Of a stretch of DNA of 64,000 nt, positions 45,204 through 55,200 are shown in pieces. The notes beneath the pieces were generated by a model. That model saw only the letters and a program-made list of their open reading frames with translations. It was not told the DNA's origin and searched no databases. A program made the position numbers and the translations under genes. Source of the stretch: Flavobacteriales bacterium (lineage in GTDB: Bacteria; Bacteroidota; Bacteroidia; Flavobacteriales_D; Parvicellaceae); contig JAOASC010000045.1 of NCBI GenBank assembly GCA_025210295.1, forward strand, positions 1 to 64,000. The letters run 5' to 3'. Position 1 is the first letter of the stretch. Each line of letters begins with the position of its first letter.

Positions 45204-46142
45204 TTACGGATTGCAAATCAACACAAAATTTTCAAAAACTTGGGCAATGTAAAGCTTATTTTTATAAAAAATAGCCCCAGAAGCAGCCGAAATTTGTTGG
45301 CCTTCATTACTGTAAATTACTTTTTTACTTTTATTGTCGAGGTTAAGTTCGTATATCACACTAGGAGAAAGATTGTCTCTATCTCTATAATGTTTAAGAA
45401 AACGGTTGAACTTCGGATGGGAAGAAACGAGTAATTGATCAGCTGTTCCATATAAATTATCGCCTCCTTTAATTTTAAAAAGAGATTGCTTTTTATAGTT
45501 TTTTGCTATGTCATAACTGATTATTTTTCCACTTAAAGTTGTACTGATGATAATTTGATTACCAATTTTTATGACCCCATTGGGTGCGTTGAGGTGCTTG
45601 TCAATTACAGTAAATCGTCCAGCATTGTAGGCAACAAGTTTACCTGTGAAATATTTATAATGTGTAATGTAAAAATCGTTTTCGCTAGTCGCGTAAATAT
45701 CATTTGGAAAGTGGATAACCTTGTCTTTAATAATATCAGTAATGATGATGGAGTCTTGGGAAAGCTGGCCTTTTAAAACAACAGATTGTTTGGGGTAAGA
45801 ATGACTAATGATAAAAATAGTATTTTTATAAACAGAGATTCCATGCGGATGAAATGGAATAGAGTCTTTCGGGAACTTTAAGAATAGTTCTTGTGTTTGT
45901 TGAGTTGAAAAATCATAAGAAAGTATTTTTCCGCTAGATTGTGCAACTCTTCTTTCGTCACAAGAGATAATTAGTCTTGGTGAAGTAGAAGAGGAGTCAA
46001 TATCAATATCTTCTGGTCCATCAAAAGTCTCAATAGAAGAGTAGGAAGAATAAGAAACTGCTTGAGGCGGGAGTGTTTTACATTTTGAAAAAAAGAAAGC
46101 ACTAAAAGCCAAAAAGCCAATTGTTAGTATATTATTGTTCAT
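45204..46142 (-). CDS. exported beta-propeller protein (SMP-30/NHL-like)
   Basis: The ATG at 46142 gives the signal MNNNILTIGFLAFSAFFF and overlaps the end of the ABC-transporter gene by 11 nt. An in-frame start 12 codons earlier is less likely. The Cys at 21 follows Lys, a poor lipobox, so lipidation is doubtful. The mature part has propeller-type strands (ETFDGPEDIDIDSSS, FHPHGISVYKNTIFIISHS, HLNAPNGVIKIGNQIIISTTLSGKI) as in SMP-30/gluconolactonase. No enzyme residues can be assigned. Confidence 0.7.
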   Translation of the reverse strand: MNNNILTIGFLAFSAFFFSKCKTLPPQAVSYSSYSSIETFDGPEDIDIDSSSTSPRLIISCDERRVAQSSGKILSYDFSTQQTQELFLKFPKDSIPFHPHGISVYKNTIFIISHSYPKQSVVLKGQLSQDSIIITDIIKDKVIHFPNDIYATSENDFYITHYKYFTGKLVAYNAGRFTVIDKHLNAPNGVIKIGNQIIISTTLSGKIISYDIAKNYKKQSLFKIKGGDNLYGTADQLLVSSHPKFNRFLKHYRDRDNLSPSVIYELNLDNKSKKVIYSNEGQQISAASGAIFYKNKLYIAQVFENFVLICNP

Positions 46143-47898
46143 TAAACTGCGTGTCATATAACTTCTTATAGTACCCATTGTTTTTAATTAGTTCGTGATG
46201 GTTGCCAATTTCCTTAATTTCACCTTTCTCCAGGACAATTATTTTAGTCGCTTTTTTTATCGTAGACAAACGGTGTGCAATAATAATGGAAGTTCTACCC
46301 TCGGTTAGTTTGTCAATAGCATTTTGAATCATTTCTTCAGATTCAGAATCGATGGAAGAAGTTGCTTCATCCAAAATTAAAATAGTAGGATTGTATACAT
46401 AAGCTCTTAAAAAAGAAATTAATTGACGCTGCCCTACAGAAAGCATACCACCGCCTTCTTTTACATTAAAATCATAAGCATTGGGTAAGTTCATAATAAA
46501 TTGGTGAGTACCAACTAACTTTGATGCAGCAATGACTTCTTCTTTAGAAATGTTGGGATTACCCAAGGTAATGTTATTAAAGATAGAATCAGAGTAAAGA
46601 AAAACTTCTTGTAAAACCACAGCAATTTGCGTTCTAATGGTGTTGCTATCAATCGTTCTTAAATCAGAACCATCAATTAATATTTCTCCTTTTTGATACT
46701 CATAGAAGCGACTTAATAAATTGATGATCGACGATTTTCCTGCTCCAGTAGCACCTACAATAGCTACAGTTTCCCCTTTGTTAACACTAAAAGTAATATC
46801 TTTTAACACATAATTAGGAGAGTTGTAGGCAAACCATAAGTTCTTGAATTCAATGGTTTGGTTAAAATCAACAGTTTCCTTAGAGGAGGTAGGATTATGA
46901 ATAAATTCTTGCGTGTCAAGAAGATTAAAAACACGTTCAGCGCCAACCAAGCCCATTTGTAAAGTATTAAACTTATCAGCTAACATCCTAATTGGTCGGT
47001 AAAGCATGTGTACAAATAAAATAAATGAAGTTAAATCAGTAATGATTTCCTGAATATTAGCATTGGGTTCATTGATTTGGAATAAACTATAAAAAATAAG
47101 CAAAGCAATCGATAACGCACTGAGGTTTTCAACTACAGGAAAAAAGATAGAATAAGCCCAAACAGATTTGATGTGTGCTGCTCGATGTTTTTGGTTAATC
47201 GCTTCAAACTTCTCGATTTCAATGGCTTCGCGATTAAAAATTTTGACAATATTGATTCCTGTTATGTGCTCTTGTACATAAGTATTTAGTTTCGAGACTT
47301 CATTTCGTACATCTTGGAAAGCCTTTTTGATAGCGTTTTTAAAAATTTTTGTAGCCCATAACAGTAAAGGTATAGGTATGATGACAATTAGTGTTAGCTC
47401 CCAATTTAAATATAACATCGTACCAATCACAAAAATGATGGTTAGAATGTCTCCGATAATCATAATAAAACCTTGAGAAAAAATATCTGCAATGGTTTCA
47501 ATGTCACTAATGACGCGAGTAACTAATCTTCCTAAAGGTGTGTTGTCAAAAAAATGCAACTTTAATTGGGTAATGTGACTAAATACTTGATTTCTGATAT
47601 CTCTAATTACATTTTGTCCTAATTCTTGAGAAATATAAGCCCTGTAATAACTGCCTATGGCTTCTATGATAAGGAGTCCTACTACAATTAAAGTCCCTAT
47701 AAGTAATCCCTCTTTATCCTTGTTTGCAACATATTGACCAACCAACTCTCCTATGATTTTGGGCCTGAAAATACTAATAACAGCTAGGAATAATGTTAGA
47801 AATAACGCCCAATAAAATTTGCCGTTATATGGGGTCATATAACCTAATATTCGTTTGAATAATTTAAAGTTTAAAATTTTATTTCCCCCTTTCTCCAT
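46132..47898 (-). CDS. ABC exporter, MsbA-like half-transporter
   Basis: A full half-transporter of 588 residues: six membrane helices (about 20-320) fused to one ATPase domain. Walker A is GATGAGKSS with K388, the Q-loop is in AVVLQEVFLYSD, the signature is LSVGQRQL, Walker B is ILILDEATSSIDSE and the switch His is in IIAHRLST. It is homodimeric by family. The substrate is likely a lipid such as lipid A precursor (MsbA) or another hydrophobic compound, but the sequence does not decide. The exported propeller gene downstream overlaps it. A TACATTTG box stands 20 nt upstream of its start. Confidence 0.92.
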   Translation of the reverse strand: MEKGGNKILNFKLFKRILGYMTPYNGKFYWALFLTLFLAVISIFRPKIIGELVGQYVANKDKEGLLIGTLIVVGLLIIEAIGSYYRAYISQELGQNVIRDIRNQVFSHITQLKLHFFDNTPLGRLVTRVISDIETIADIFSQGFIMIIGDILTIIFVIGTMLYLNWELTLIVIIPIPLLLWATKIFKNAIKKAFQDVRNEVSKLNTYVQEHITGINIVKIFNREAIEIEKFEAINQKHRAAHIKSVWAYSIFFPVVENLSALSIALLIFYSLFQINEPNANIQEIITDLTSFILFVHMLYRPIRMLADKFNTLQMGLVGAERVFNLLDTQEFIHNPTSSKETVDFNQTIEFKNLWFAYNSPNYVLKDITFSVNKGETVAIVGATGAGKSSIINLLSRFYEYQKGEILIDGSDLRTIDSNTIRTQIAVVLQEVFLYSDSIFNNITLGNPNISKEEVIAASKLVGTHQFIMNLPNAYDFNVKEGGGMLSVGQRQLISFLRAYVYNPTILILDEATSSIDSESEEMIQNAIDKLTEGRTSIIIAHRLSTIKKATKIIVLEKGEIKEIGNHHELIKNNGYYKKLYDTQFNEQ

Positions 47899-47917
47899 TC
47901 AGAATAAATTAATAGCG

Positions 47918-47925
47918 CAAATGTA
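47918..47925 (-). promoter_or_regulatory. -7 box of the ABC exporter gene
   Basis: TACATTTG on the minus strand, 19 nt before the ATG at 47898. The -33 element is not clear. It diverges from the PorG-like gene promoter. Confidence 0.55.
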
Positions 47926-48038
47926 AAGATAATCTAACTTTTATGTGGTTTATAAATGGTAAAATGTTAAAGGTTAGTTAACGAATTCAATTGTTTGTCA
48001 ACAAAAATCAAGAATTTACCCAATATTTTCAAAATCAA

Positions 48039-48069
48039 TTTGTTTTATATGCAGATATATATAAATTTG
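48039..48069 (+). promoter_or_regulatory. promoter of the PorG-like gene, near-leaderless
   Basis: TTTG at 48039-48042, exactly 19 nt, TAAATTTG at 48062-48069. The first in-frame ATG (48071) is one base after the box and would lie upstream of the transcript start. The second ATG (48077), 7 nt after the box, is the likely start. Confidence 0.75.
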
Positions 48070-48076
48070 TATGATT

Positions 48077-49018
48077 ATGAACAGGTTTTTTGTCTTAATA
48101 TTATTTTTGTTCACTTTGTCTGGTGTTGTCTTAGGACAGGTTGGTACAGGTTTTTATAAGTCCGATATAGGATTTAGAGTTGGAGCTGCTAACTATTTGG
48201 GTGAAATTGGAGGAAAAGAGAAAACAAGAAGAGACTTTGTATGGGATATGAAAATTCCTCAAACAAGAACTTCAACAAGTTTATTTGGTAGATATAAGTT
48301 TAACGATTATGTAGCAGTAAACATGGCCCTTAACTACAATAGAATTAAGGGTGATGATAACCTATCAACTAATCCTGGAAGGGTAAATAGAAATTTACGT
48401 TTTGTAAATAATCTTTTTGACTTTACAACACGTTCTGAAGGATATTTTTACAAAATCAATGATGTAGGAAATAGAGGAAGATATTATGTGTCTTTTGAAG
48501 CTTATGGACATTTAGGGGTTTCTGCTTTCTATTCGAATCCAAAAGGAAGTTTGGATGGATCGAATTGGGTGCCTTTAGCTCCTCTTCAAACTGAGGGGGT
48601 TGATTATAAACAGTTTGGTGTAGGAATTCCAGCAGGACTAGGGTTTTATTTTACAGTAAAAAGAAAACACCGTATAGGTTGGGATTTAACATGGGTAACT
48701 ACTTTTACCGATTATTTAGATGACATTAGTAATGTCTATGTTGATCCTGCTTCATTAGGCTCTTCAGCAGCAGTAGAGTTAGCTAATCAAACCGCTGCCG
48801 TGACTTCAGATCCAGGAATTATAGCAAGTTACGCACCGCCGTCAGAAAATAATAACGGAAAAAGAGGAGATCCTACCCATAACGATTCGTACATGTATAT
48901 GAATTTATCTTATTCTTATGTGTTGAAAGGTAGATATAAAGGGAATTTCTCTACTGGAAAGTATGGAAGTAAGAGACGTAAACGTAAAACTGTCAGAAAA
49001 GAAAGAGTTAAGCTTTAA
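48077..49018 (+). CDS. DUF6089 outer-membrane protein, PorG-like
   Basis: A signal peptide (MNRFFVLILFLFTLSGVVLG) leads to an outer-membrane beta-barrel of about 290 residues. The DUF6089 opening is SDIGFRVGAANYLGEIGG, followed by strands such as TSTSLFGRYKFNDYVAVNMAL and HRIGWDLTWVTTFTDYLDDIS. It ends in a basic RKRKTVRKERVKL tail. PorG of the T9SS belongs to this class and contacts the PorKN ring, so a T9SS role is inferred, not shown. The gene carries its own strong promoter and terminator. Confidence 0.82.
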   Translation: MNRFFVLILFLFTLSGVVLGQVGTGFYKSDIGFRVGAANYLGEIGGKEKTRRDFVWDMKIPQTRTSTSLFGRYKFNDYVAVNMALNYNRIKGDDNLSTNPGRVNRNLRFVNNLFDFTTRSEGYFYKINDVGNRGRYYVSFEAYGHLGVSAFYSNPKGSLDGSNWVPLAPLQTEGVDYKQFGVGIPAGLGFYFTVKRKHRIGWDLTWVTTFTDYLDDISNVYVDPASLGSSAAVELANQTAAVTSDPGIIASYAPPSENNNGKRGDPTHNDSYMYMNLSYSYVLKGRYKGNFSTGKYGSKRRKRKTVRKERVKL

Positions 49019-49026
49019 TAATATCT

Positions 49027-49058
49027 AAAAAGGAAGTTGAAAGACTTCCTTTTTTTTT
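49027..49058 (+). terminator. intrinsic terminator after the PorG-like gene
   Basis: AAAAAGGAAGT (49027-49037) pairs with ACTTCCTTTTT (49044-49054) around a six-base loop, with a T tract to 49058. It also excludes a TTG at 49057 as the start of the next gene. Confidence 0.88.
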
Positions 49059-49068
49059 GAATTCACCT

Positions 49069-50124
49069 ATGAAACTCATTATCTATTGTATTGTACTGTT
49101 ACCTATTTTGTCGTGTAGTGTAGAAGATGTTAATAATGAAATGATAGTTTCTGAAACTAGATCGAAATCCATGAAAGAATTGAAAAAGTTTAGTGTAGCT
49201 TTTTATAATGTTGAAAATTTGTTTGATACTGAAGATGATCCATTGACTAGTGATGATGATTTTACTCCAGATGGAGCAAAAGAATGGAATGAAGAAAGGT
49301 ATAGGAAAAAAATTAAGAACATTAGTGCTGTTATCAAAGGGATAGATGATAAACTACCATTGTTTGTTGGGTTGTGCGAAGTAGAAAATGAGAAAGTATT
49401 GAAAGATCTGACGCTAACTGAAAAATTAAGAAAAGCAAATTATAAAATTGTACATTATGATAGCCCCGATACCAGAGGAATTGATGTTGGGTTAATCTAC
49501 AAAAGCGATTATTTTAGTGTTCTTGAGACAGCTTCTTTAGAGGTCTTTTTTGAGGATACACCTGAGGTGCTCACCAGAGACATTTTATACGTAAAAGGGG
49601 AGTTAAACAATGAAATTATTCATTTGTTTGTAAACCATTGGTCGTCGAGAAGAAAAGGAGAGAAAGAAACGGAATATAAACGAATTACAGCAGCTGAGGT
49701 CTTAAAGAGTAAGATAGAAGCTATTCAAGAGGAGGAGCGTAAAGCAAAGATTTTAATCATGGGTGATTTTAATGATTATCCAATGAATAGAAGTATTAAA
49801 GACGTGCTAGAAGCAAGTCTTCAACCTGAGTCTGATGAATTTTATAATTTAGCAACTCGACTAGATCAAAAGGAAGAAGGTACGCACTTTTATGACGATG
49901 AATGGGGAATGTTAGATCAAATGATGATTTCTAATAGCTGGTTAAGCTCAAAGAAAGGTAATGTTCTGAAAAAGAAAACAGTTAAGGTTTATAAAGACGA
50001 TGCTGTTTTGTTTCATCATAAAAAATTCGGAGGAATTCCTAATAAAACTTATGGAGGAGATCAGTATTATGGAGGGTTTTCAGATCATTTAGCGATTTAT
50101 TTAGAGTTTGAATTAAAAAAGTAA
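49069..50124 (+). CDS. EEP-family nuclease/phosphatase lipoprotein
   Basis: The ATG at 49069 gives a lipoprotein signal with C16 (ILSC). The mature protein is an endonuclease/exonuclease/phosphatase domain: SVAFYNVENLFD carries the Asn, GLCEVENEKV the catalytic Glu and ILIMGDFNDYP the Asp/Asn. FVNHWSSRRKGE and SDHLAIYLE complete the set. It would act in the periplasm or at the surface on nucleic acid or a phosphodiester. It is unrelated in position to the truncated EEP gene at 36988. The next lipoprotein gene begins 3 nt after its stop. Confidence 0.88.
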   Translation: MKLIIYCIVLLPILSCSVEDVNNEMIVSETRSKSMKELKKFSVAFYNVENLFDTEDDPLTSDDDFTPDGAKEWNEERYRKKIKNISAVIKGIDDKLPLFVGLCEVENEKVLKDLTLTEKLRKANYKIVHYDSPDTRGIDVGLIYKSDYFSVLETASLEVFFEDTPEVLTRDILYVKGELNNEIIHLFVNHWSSRRKGEKETEYKRITAAEVLKSKIEAIQEEERKAKILIMGDFNDYPMNRSIKDVLEASLQPESDEFYNLATRLDQKEEGTHFYDDEWGMLDQMMISNSWLSSKKGNVLKKKTVKVYKDDAVLFHHKKFGGIPNKTYGGDQYYGGFSDHLAIYLEFELKK

Positions 50125-50127
50125 TTG

Positions 50128-50481
50128 ATGTATAGAATTGGATTGTTGTTGGGTGCAATACTATTTTTGGGAAGTTGTACCAAAGAGAAAGCATTAGAGT
50201 ATATTCCTGATGATTGTGGTGAAGTTAGTTATTCAGCGCAAATAGCACCGTTGATCCAACAATCTTGCGCAACAAATTTAGGCCCTGGCACAGGTTGTCA
50301 TGATGCTTGGATATTGGAGTATGAAAACCTTGCCGCTCCAATAGATAATGGAACATTTTGGAGTACAATTGAAACAGGCTATATGCCTAAAATCCCTAAT
50401 TCTTTTGGAATAGAAGAGTTAACGGAGGATGAAAAAGAGTTGTTTAGGTGTTGGATAAAGCAAGGAGCCCTCAATAATTAG
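50128..50481 (+). CDS. small lipoprotein with cytochrome-c-like CXnCH motif
   Basis: The ATG at 50128 (the second codon after a TTG) gives the signal MYRIGLLLGAILFLGSC with lipobox C17. Inside, C-x9-C-H (CATNLGPGTGCHDAW) replaces the usual CxxCH haem site. The rest is PLIQQSCA before it and YMPKIPNSFGIEELTEDEKE after it, as in the small haem-like domains of Bacteroidota and Planctomycetes. Whether haem is bound is unclear. Its TAG overlaps the hutI stop on the other strand by 4 nt. Confidence 0.75.
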   Translation: MYRIGLLLGAILFLGSCTKEKALEYIPDDCGEVSYSAQIAPLIQQSCATNLGPGTGCHDAWILEYENLAAPIDNGTFWSTIETGYMPKIPNSFGIEELTEDEKELFRCWIKQGALNN

Positions 50482-51725
50482 AGGACTTCTTCTCCATTTA
50501 AAAAGATGCGACTAATTTTATTGTTTCCAAAATAGTAAGGTAAAATAGCCATACTTTCAATAGGTTCGGTAATGAAAAAATTGGCTTTTTTACCAATCGT
50601 AATACTACCTAATTCGGAGCTTACTTCCATAGCATGAGCGCTATTAATCGTAGCAGCGTTGATTGCTTCTTCTGGAGTTAACTTCATTTTTATACAAGCT
50701 AAGGACACCACAAAATTCATATTTCCAGATGGAGTAGAACCAGGGTTGTAATCTGTTGCTAATGCTATGGGTAGGTTAGCATTAATCAAATCCCTGGCAG
50801 GAGCATAAGGAATACTTAAGAAAAATGAGCAAGAAGGTAATAATGTAGGTATAGTTGAACTCTTACCCAAATCATGGATATCTTCAGCTGTCATTACTTC
50901 TAAGTGATCCACAGATAAGGCTTGGTTAGCAATACCAGTTTGAAGTCCGCCGATAGAAGTGAATTGATTAACATGAATTTTAGGTTTTAAACCGATAGCA
51001 ATTCCAGCTTTTAAAATAAGATCTGTTTCTTCTGGAGTATAATAATTTGTCTCACAGAAAACATCTATAAAGTCAGCAAGGTTTTCTTTTTGAATAATTG
51101 GTAGCATCTCTTCGATGATTAAGCGAATGTAGTCACTTCTATTTTCTTTGTAAGCTGTAGGTATAGCGTGAGCTCCTAAGAAAGTTGCTTTAATCGTTAA
51201 ATTGGAAGCTTGTTTTAGTTTTTTGATGACCCTTAGAGATTTTAATTCGCCTTCTAAACTCAGCCCATATCCACTTTTGATTTCAACAGCACCAGTTCCT
51301 AGTTTTTCAATTTCTTTGATTCGCAATAAAGCATCATTAAAAAGCTCAGCTTCGTCTTTTTCAGAAAGTTTTTTGGCAGAATTAAGTATTCCACCGCCTT
51401 TCAAAGCAATCTCCTCATAAGTTAGGCCATTGATGCGATCTACAAATTCTGATTCTCGAGATTTTGCAAAAACTAAATGGGTGTGAGAATCACACCAACT
51501 AGGAAATAACATGCCATTTTTAGCATCTAGTACATTAGTTTGATCAGATTCTTGGAATGTTAGGTCTTCCATTTTCCCGTAATCAGCAATGATTCCATCA
51601 GTGATTTTCAAATAGGCACTATCAATACTTACTATGTTTTTTAATTCTTCTCCTTTTAAAAATCTTTTGTCTTGGGGTAAAATCCCGTTAAGTTGTTTGA
51701 TATTAGTGATGTAAGTCGTGCTCAT
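50478..51725 (-). CDS. hutI: imidazolonepropionase
   Basis: This amidohydrolase opens the imidazolone ring in histidine breakdown (imidazolonepropionate to formiminoglutamate). Metal ligands H81 and H83 are in CDSHTHLVFA. Other family marks are ALKGGGIL, SGYGLSLEGELKSLRVI, HVNQFTSIGG (third His) and LATDYNPGSTPSGNM. At 415 residues it is typical. No other hut gene is present here. It converges with the lipoprotein gene, the two stop codons overlapping by 4 nt, with no terminator between them. Confidence 0.94.
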   Translation of the reverse strand: MSTTYITNIKQLNGILPQDKRFLKGEELKNIVSIDSAYLKITDGIIADYGKMEDLTFQESDQTNVLDAKNGMLFPSWCDSHTHLVFAKSRESEFVDRINGLTYEEIALKGGGILNSAKKLSEKDEAELFNDALLRIKEIEKLGTGAVEIKSGYGLSLEGELKSLRVIKKLKQASNLTIKATFLGAHAIPTAYKENRSDYIRLIIEEMLPIIQKENLADFIDVFCETNYYTPEETDLILKAGIAIGLKPKIHVNQFTSIGGLQTGIANQALSVDHLEVMTAEDIHDLGKSSTIPTLLPSCSFFLSIPYAPARDLINANLPIALATDYNPGSTPSGNMNFVVSLACIKMKLTPEEAINAATINSAHAMEVSSELGSITIGKKANFFITEPIESMAILPYYFGNNKISRIFLNGEEVL

Positions 51726-51832
51726 ACTTCTGTTTGTTGAAATTTTTAGTTAAAAATACAGAACTAAATTTACTTTAGTCTAAAATGAGTTAAAAAAACG
51801 TTATTCAAGTGTGATTTAACAAATGGTTTGTA

Positions 51833-51840
51833 TATTTTTG
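51833..51840 (+). promoter_or_regulatory. -7 box of the siaC gene, near-leaderless
   Basis: TATTTTTG stands 5 nt before the ATG at 51846 and 2 nt before the ATG at 51843. A TTG-initiated longer frame from 51828 would begin upstream of this box. No TTTG at -33. Confidence 0.6.
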
Positions 51841-51845
51841 TAATG

Positions 51846-52223
51846 ATGGAAAATTTAAGTATTGAGAAGACAATAAAAACTCCAAAAATATTTTTTGATT
51901 ATCAAAAAGGAGAATTGTTAATAGAGGGGATTTCTATTCCAGAAAACACAGTAGATTTTTATAAGGATGTGCTTAAATGGGTAGAAAGTTATCAAGAAAA
52001 TCCTAAACCAAAAACGGAATTAGTCTTAAAACTAGAATATTTTAATACAAGTACATCTGTCGTCTTATTAAATATTTTCAAACTTTTTAGTCAAATTCAA
52101 AATTCGGATTTAAAGATTGTCTGGTTTTATGAAGAAGATGATGTAGAAATGGAAGAAGTGGGAGAGGATTATCAGAATATTGTAAAGATCCCTTTTGAGT
52201 TAGTTTCTATTGAAAGTTTTTAA
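51846..52223 (+). CDS. SiaC-family regulatory phosphoprotein (DUF1987)
   Basis: A 125-residue cytosolic protein counted from the second of two adjacent ATGs (51843, 51846). The DUF1987 core has TPKIFFDYQKGELLIEG near the start. The motif EYFNTSTS has its Thr at residue 68, which corresponds to the phosphorylated Thr68 reported for Pseudomonas SiaC. SiaC is set free by a PP2C phosphatase (SiaA) and rephosphorylated by the kinase SiaB. No siaB-like gene is seen here, but a SpoIIE phosphatase lies 7 kb downstream on the same strand. The following giant adhesin gene starts 58 nt after its stop. Confidence 0.85.
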   Translation: MENLSIEKTIKTPKIFFDYQKGELLIEGISIPENTVDFYKDVLKWVESYQENPKPKTELVLKLEYFNTSTSVVLLNIFKLFSQIQNSDLKIVWFYEEDDVEMEEVGEDYQNIVKIPFELVSIESF

Positions 52224-52231
52224 GGAAATCA

Positions 52232-52264
52232 TTTGTTAAAAATTAGTTAATCCGTTTATCTTTT
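52232..52264 (+). promoter_or_regulatory. possible promoter of the CHU_C adhesin operon
   Basis: TTTG at 52232-52235, 21 nt, then TATCTTTT at 52257-52264, one mismatch from the -7 consensus. The leader to the ATG at 52282 would be about 14 nt. Confidence 0.45.
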
Positions 52265-52281
52265 CATAAATTTATCAAACT

Positions 52282-55200
52282 ATGAAGAGGTTTTTTGTTT
52301 TTGCCATATTTTATCTTTTGATTTGGTCCTCTGTTTATGCTCAGGGACAAATACATAGATGGGATTGGTATCAAGAAGCAGATTCTTCCAATTACCAAGT
52401 AGTACATGATATTGCGATTGATTCAGCAAGGAATTGTGTATATGCAGTTGGTGGTTTTGAGGATGATTTATCCAGTAATTTTGGGGGAGTTTCCGCAAGA
52501 GGAGGAAAAGATGGTTTTGTTGCGAAGTTTAATTTGCAAGGAAACTTGATTTGGTCATTCGGGATTGGTGGTCCTGGGAGTGAAGATGAAGAGGTGTTGA
52601 GTATTGACGTAGATCCAACTGATGGGAGTATATATATAGGGGGGTATGCAGGAAATCATTATATCAATTTTAGAGGTACAGGTTCTGGAAGCGGAGGGAC
52701 AAGCGTTGCTCAAGTTTGGGGAGGTACAGATGCTTTTATAGCTGCTTATCGAGGAGATGGCCGACTTAAGTGGGCTCAACGAGATGGAAGTACCAGTGAT
52801 GATGTTTGTAATGATGTTGTTGTTGATCCTTCTTCCAATGGCGTGGCATATACAGGAAGCTTTATTAGTGTGATGGAGTTGAATACTGAAAATCTTAATA
52901 TGGGAGATAGTGATGGAGATGAACACCTATTTATAGCTAAAAGAAAGAAAAGTAATGGAGATGGAATTTGGAGGGGGTATTCCCGTTCTCAGGGCGGTGA
53001 TTTTCAAAGGGGAATTGGGCTAACCAGAGATGCTAATTATCTATATCTTTTAGGAGAATATAATGGAGATGCAACCAATGGGTTAAGGCTAGTTATTGAA
53101 GAAATAACAGGGAATTATCCCATAATAGGAGGTACGGTCAATATCTATGGTGGTAGATATACATCTTCGTTGTTAATTGACCCGAGTATGTCTACTCAAA
53201 GTATCTTTTATGCAAGGGTAAAAGATAGTGATGGAGAGATAGAGGCTTCAAATTCATGGTTGTATAATATTTATAGTGATGGAACGGATTATGCAGGTGA
53301 TATCGCATATAGGAGTAATAATTTATTCATTAGTGGTAGTGTAGGTAATAATGCGTTTTTTAAAGGGCTTTCGAATAATCCCAACATTGTTGGAAATGAG
53401 TGTTTTGTTTCAAAACATAGTGTGAGTTCAGGGGATGCTATAAATAAAGTAGATGAGCCTAATTTAACAGCTTCTTTTGCAATCATGAATACCATTAGTT
53501 TTAACAGTAATTATGTTATTGTTGGAGGAGGAACTGATGGAACCATTCGATTTGATGGAAATGCTAACAATGATTTGGTGCCGCCAAATGGCAGAGATGA
53601 AGGTTTTGTTGTTTTTTATGATCAAAACTTAAACTTTGTTGAAAGACAAAAAGTGAGTGGAAATGGAACGAATGAGGTGAATGCAGTATCAGGTTGGAGA
53701 AAACATGCATTTGTTGGTGGAGCTTTTGGAGGTACAGCCAATTTAGATGATGATGGAACAATGACAGGACAAGATGATGAGTCTGGCTTTGTTAGTCTCT
53801 TAAAGCATCGAGATTGTACCCCTCAATTTGGATATGGAATGGATAGTGTGTGTCAAGAATCTCCTGTATTGACAGTTAGCTATAACGATCCCGTTGGAGT
53901 ATTCTCTCAAATAGGAAATGGTTTAACACTTGATTCACAAACAGGAGAAATTGATCCGTTTAGCAGTGTCGGTAACTCTAATAATCAAATCGTATATACG
54001 ACTTTTATAGGGTGTTCTGATACAGTAGCGTTACATATAGAAGGAAGCACAAGTCCTAGTTTTAATAATCCACCAATTAATGATACTGTTTATACTGATA
54101 ATGGGGTTTGTGGGACGAACTATGCATACCCTAGTTTAGAAGCTGTTCCCGATTGTGGAGAGGATACAATATTTCAAATAGATGGTTCTAATCTGACATC
54201 AGGGAGTTTCTTTCAAATGGGATCTACCTTACAATCTTGGGTGGTTGCTGATTATTATAATCCTAACGATACTGCCAATTTTATCATTACAGTGGTTGAT
54301 AATATTGAACCAGAAATTAGCTTTAGCGATGATACGGTATATTTTTATGCAGATGCCAATTCTTGTGAGGCTATTGTGGATGTAGAATCCCTGTTGGTGT
54401 TCACCGATAATTGTAATATTGATACCGTATTACAAGTTGGAGATTTAACATATTTGAATGGTACAAGCTTTAGTGTTAGAGATGCAGCATATAAACTAAC
54501 TTATAAAGTGCTAGATGCTTCCAATAATTCAGACTCTGCTTCAATAATTGTTTATGTAAGGGATACCATAAATCCTGTTATTAATAATTGTATTGCTACA
54601 GATACTACGGTCTATTTAACTGCTAATGAATGTGAAAAGGAAATGTTATTTAGTAATATCTCAGCTACTGATGCATGTGGGATTGATAATACTTCTTGGG
54701 TCCCTCAGTCAACAATGTTTTCGGTAGGAACTACAGCTGTTACTTATACAGCAACTGATGTGAATCAACGAGTGTCTACTTGTTCTTTTAATGTAATTGT
54801 TGTAGATAATGCACCGCCAGAAATTTATAATTGTATAGCTACTGATACGACAGTATATTTAACAGCAAGTGAATGTGAAAAAGAAGTGTTGTTTAATAAT
54901 ATTACAACTTATGATCCATGTGGCCCAACAACAAATACTTGGCAAGGGGTTCCTGCAAATAACTTATTTCCATTGGATACAACAGAAGTAACTTATATCG
55001 TTGTTGGAGGGAATCAGGATTCTTCAACTTGTACTTTTGATGTCATCATCATAGATACGTTGTCGCCTACTTTTGATAACTGCTTTTCTGATACTACTAT
55101 ATATGCGAATATGGGAGAGTGTAGTCAAGTGTTTAATACCCCAGATTTAGGAGTCAATGAATATTGTGGGTTGAGTGGAGGAGCTTTAATGCAAATAGAT

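Noticed and set aside
51828-51845. TTG start for the siaC gene
   Set aside because: The -7 box at 51833-51840 is inside this extension. With the ATG at 51846 the conserved Thr falls at residue 68, as in Pseudomonas SiaC.
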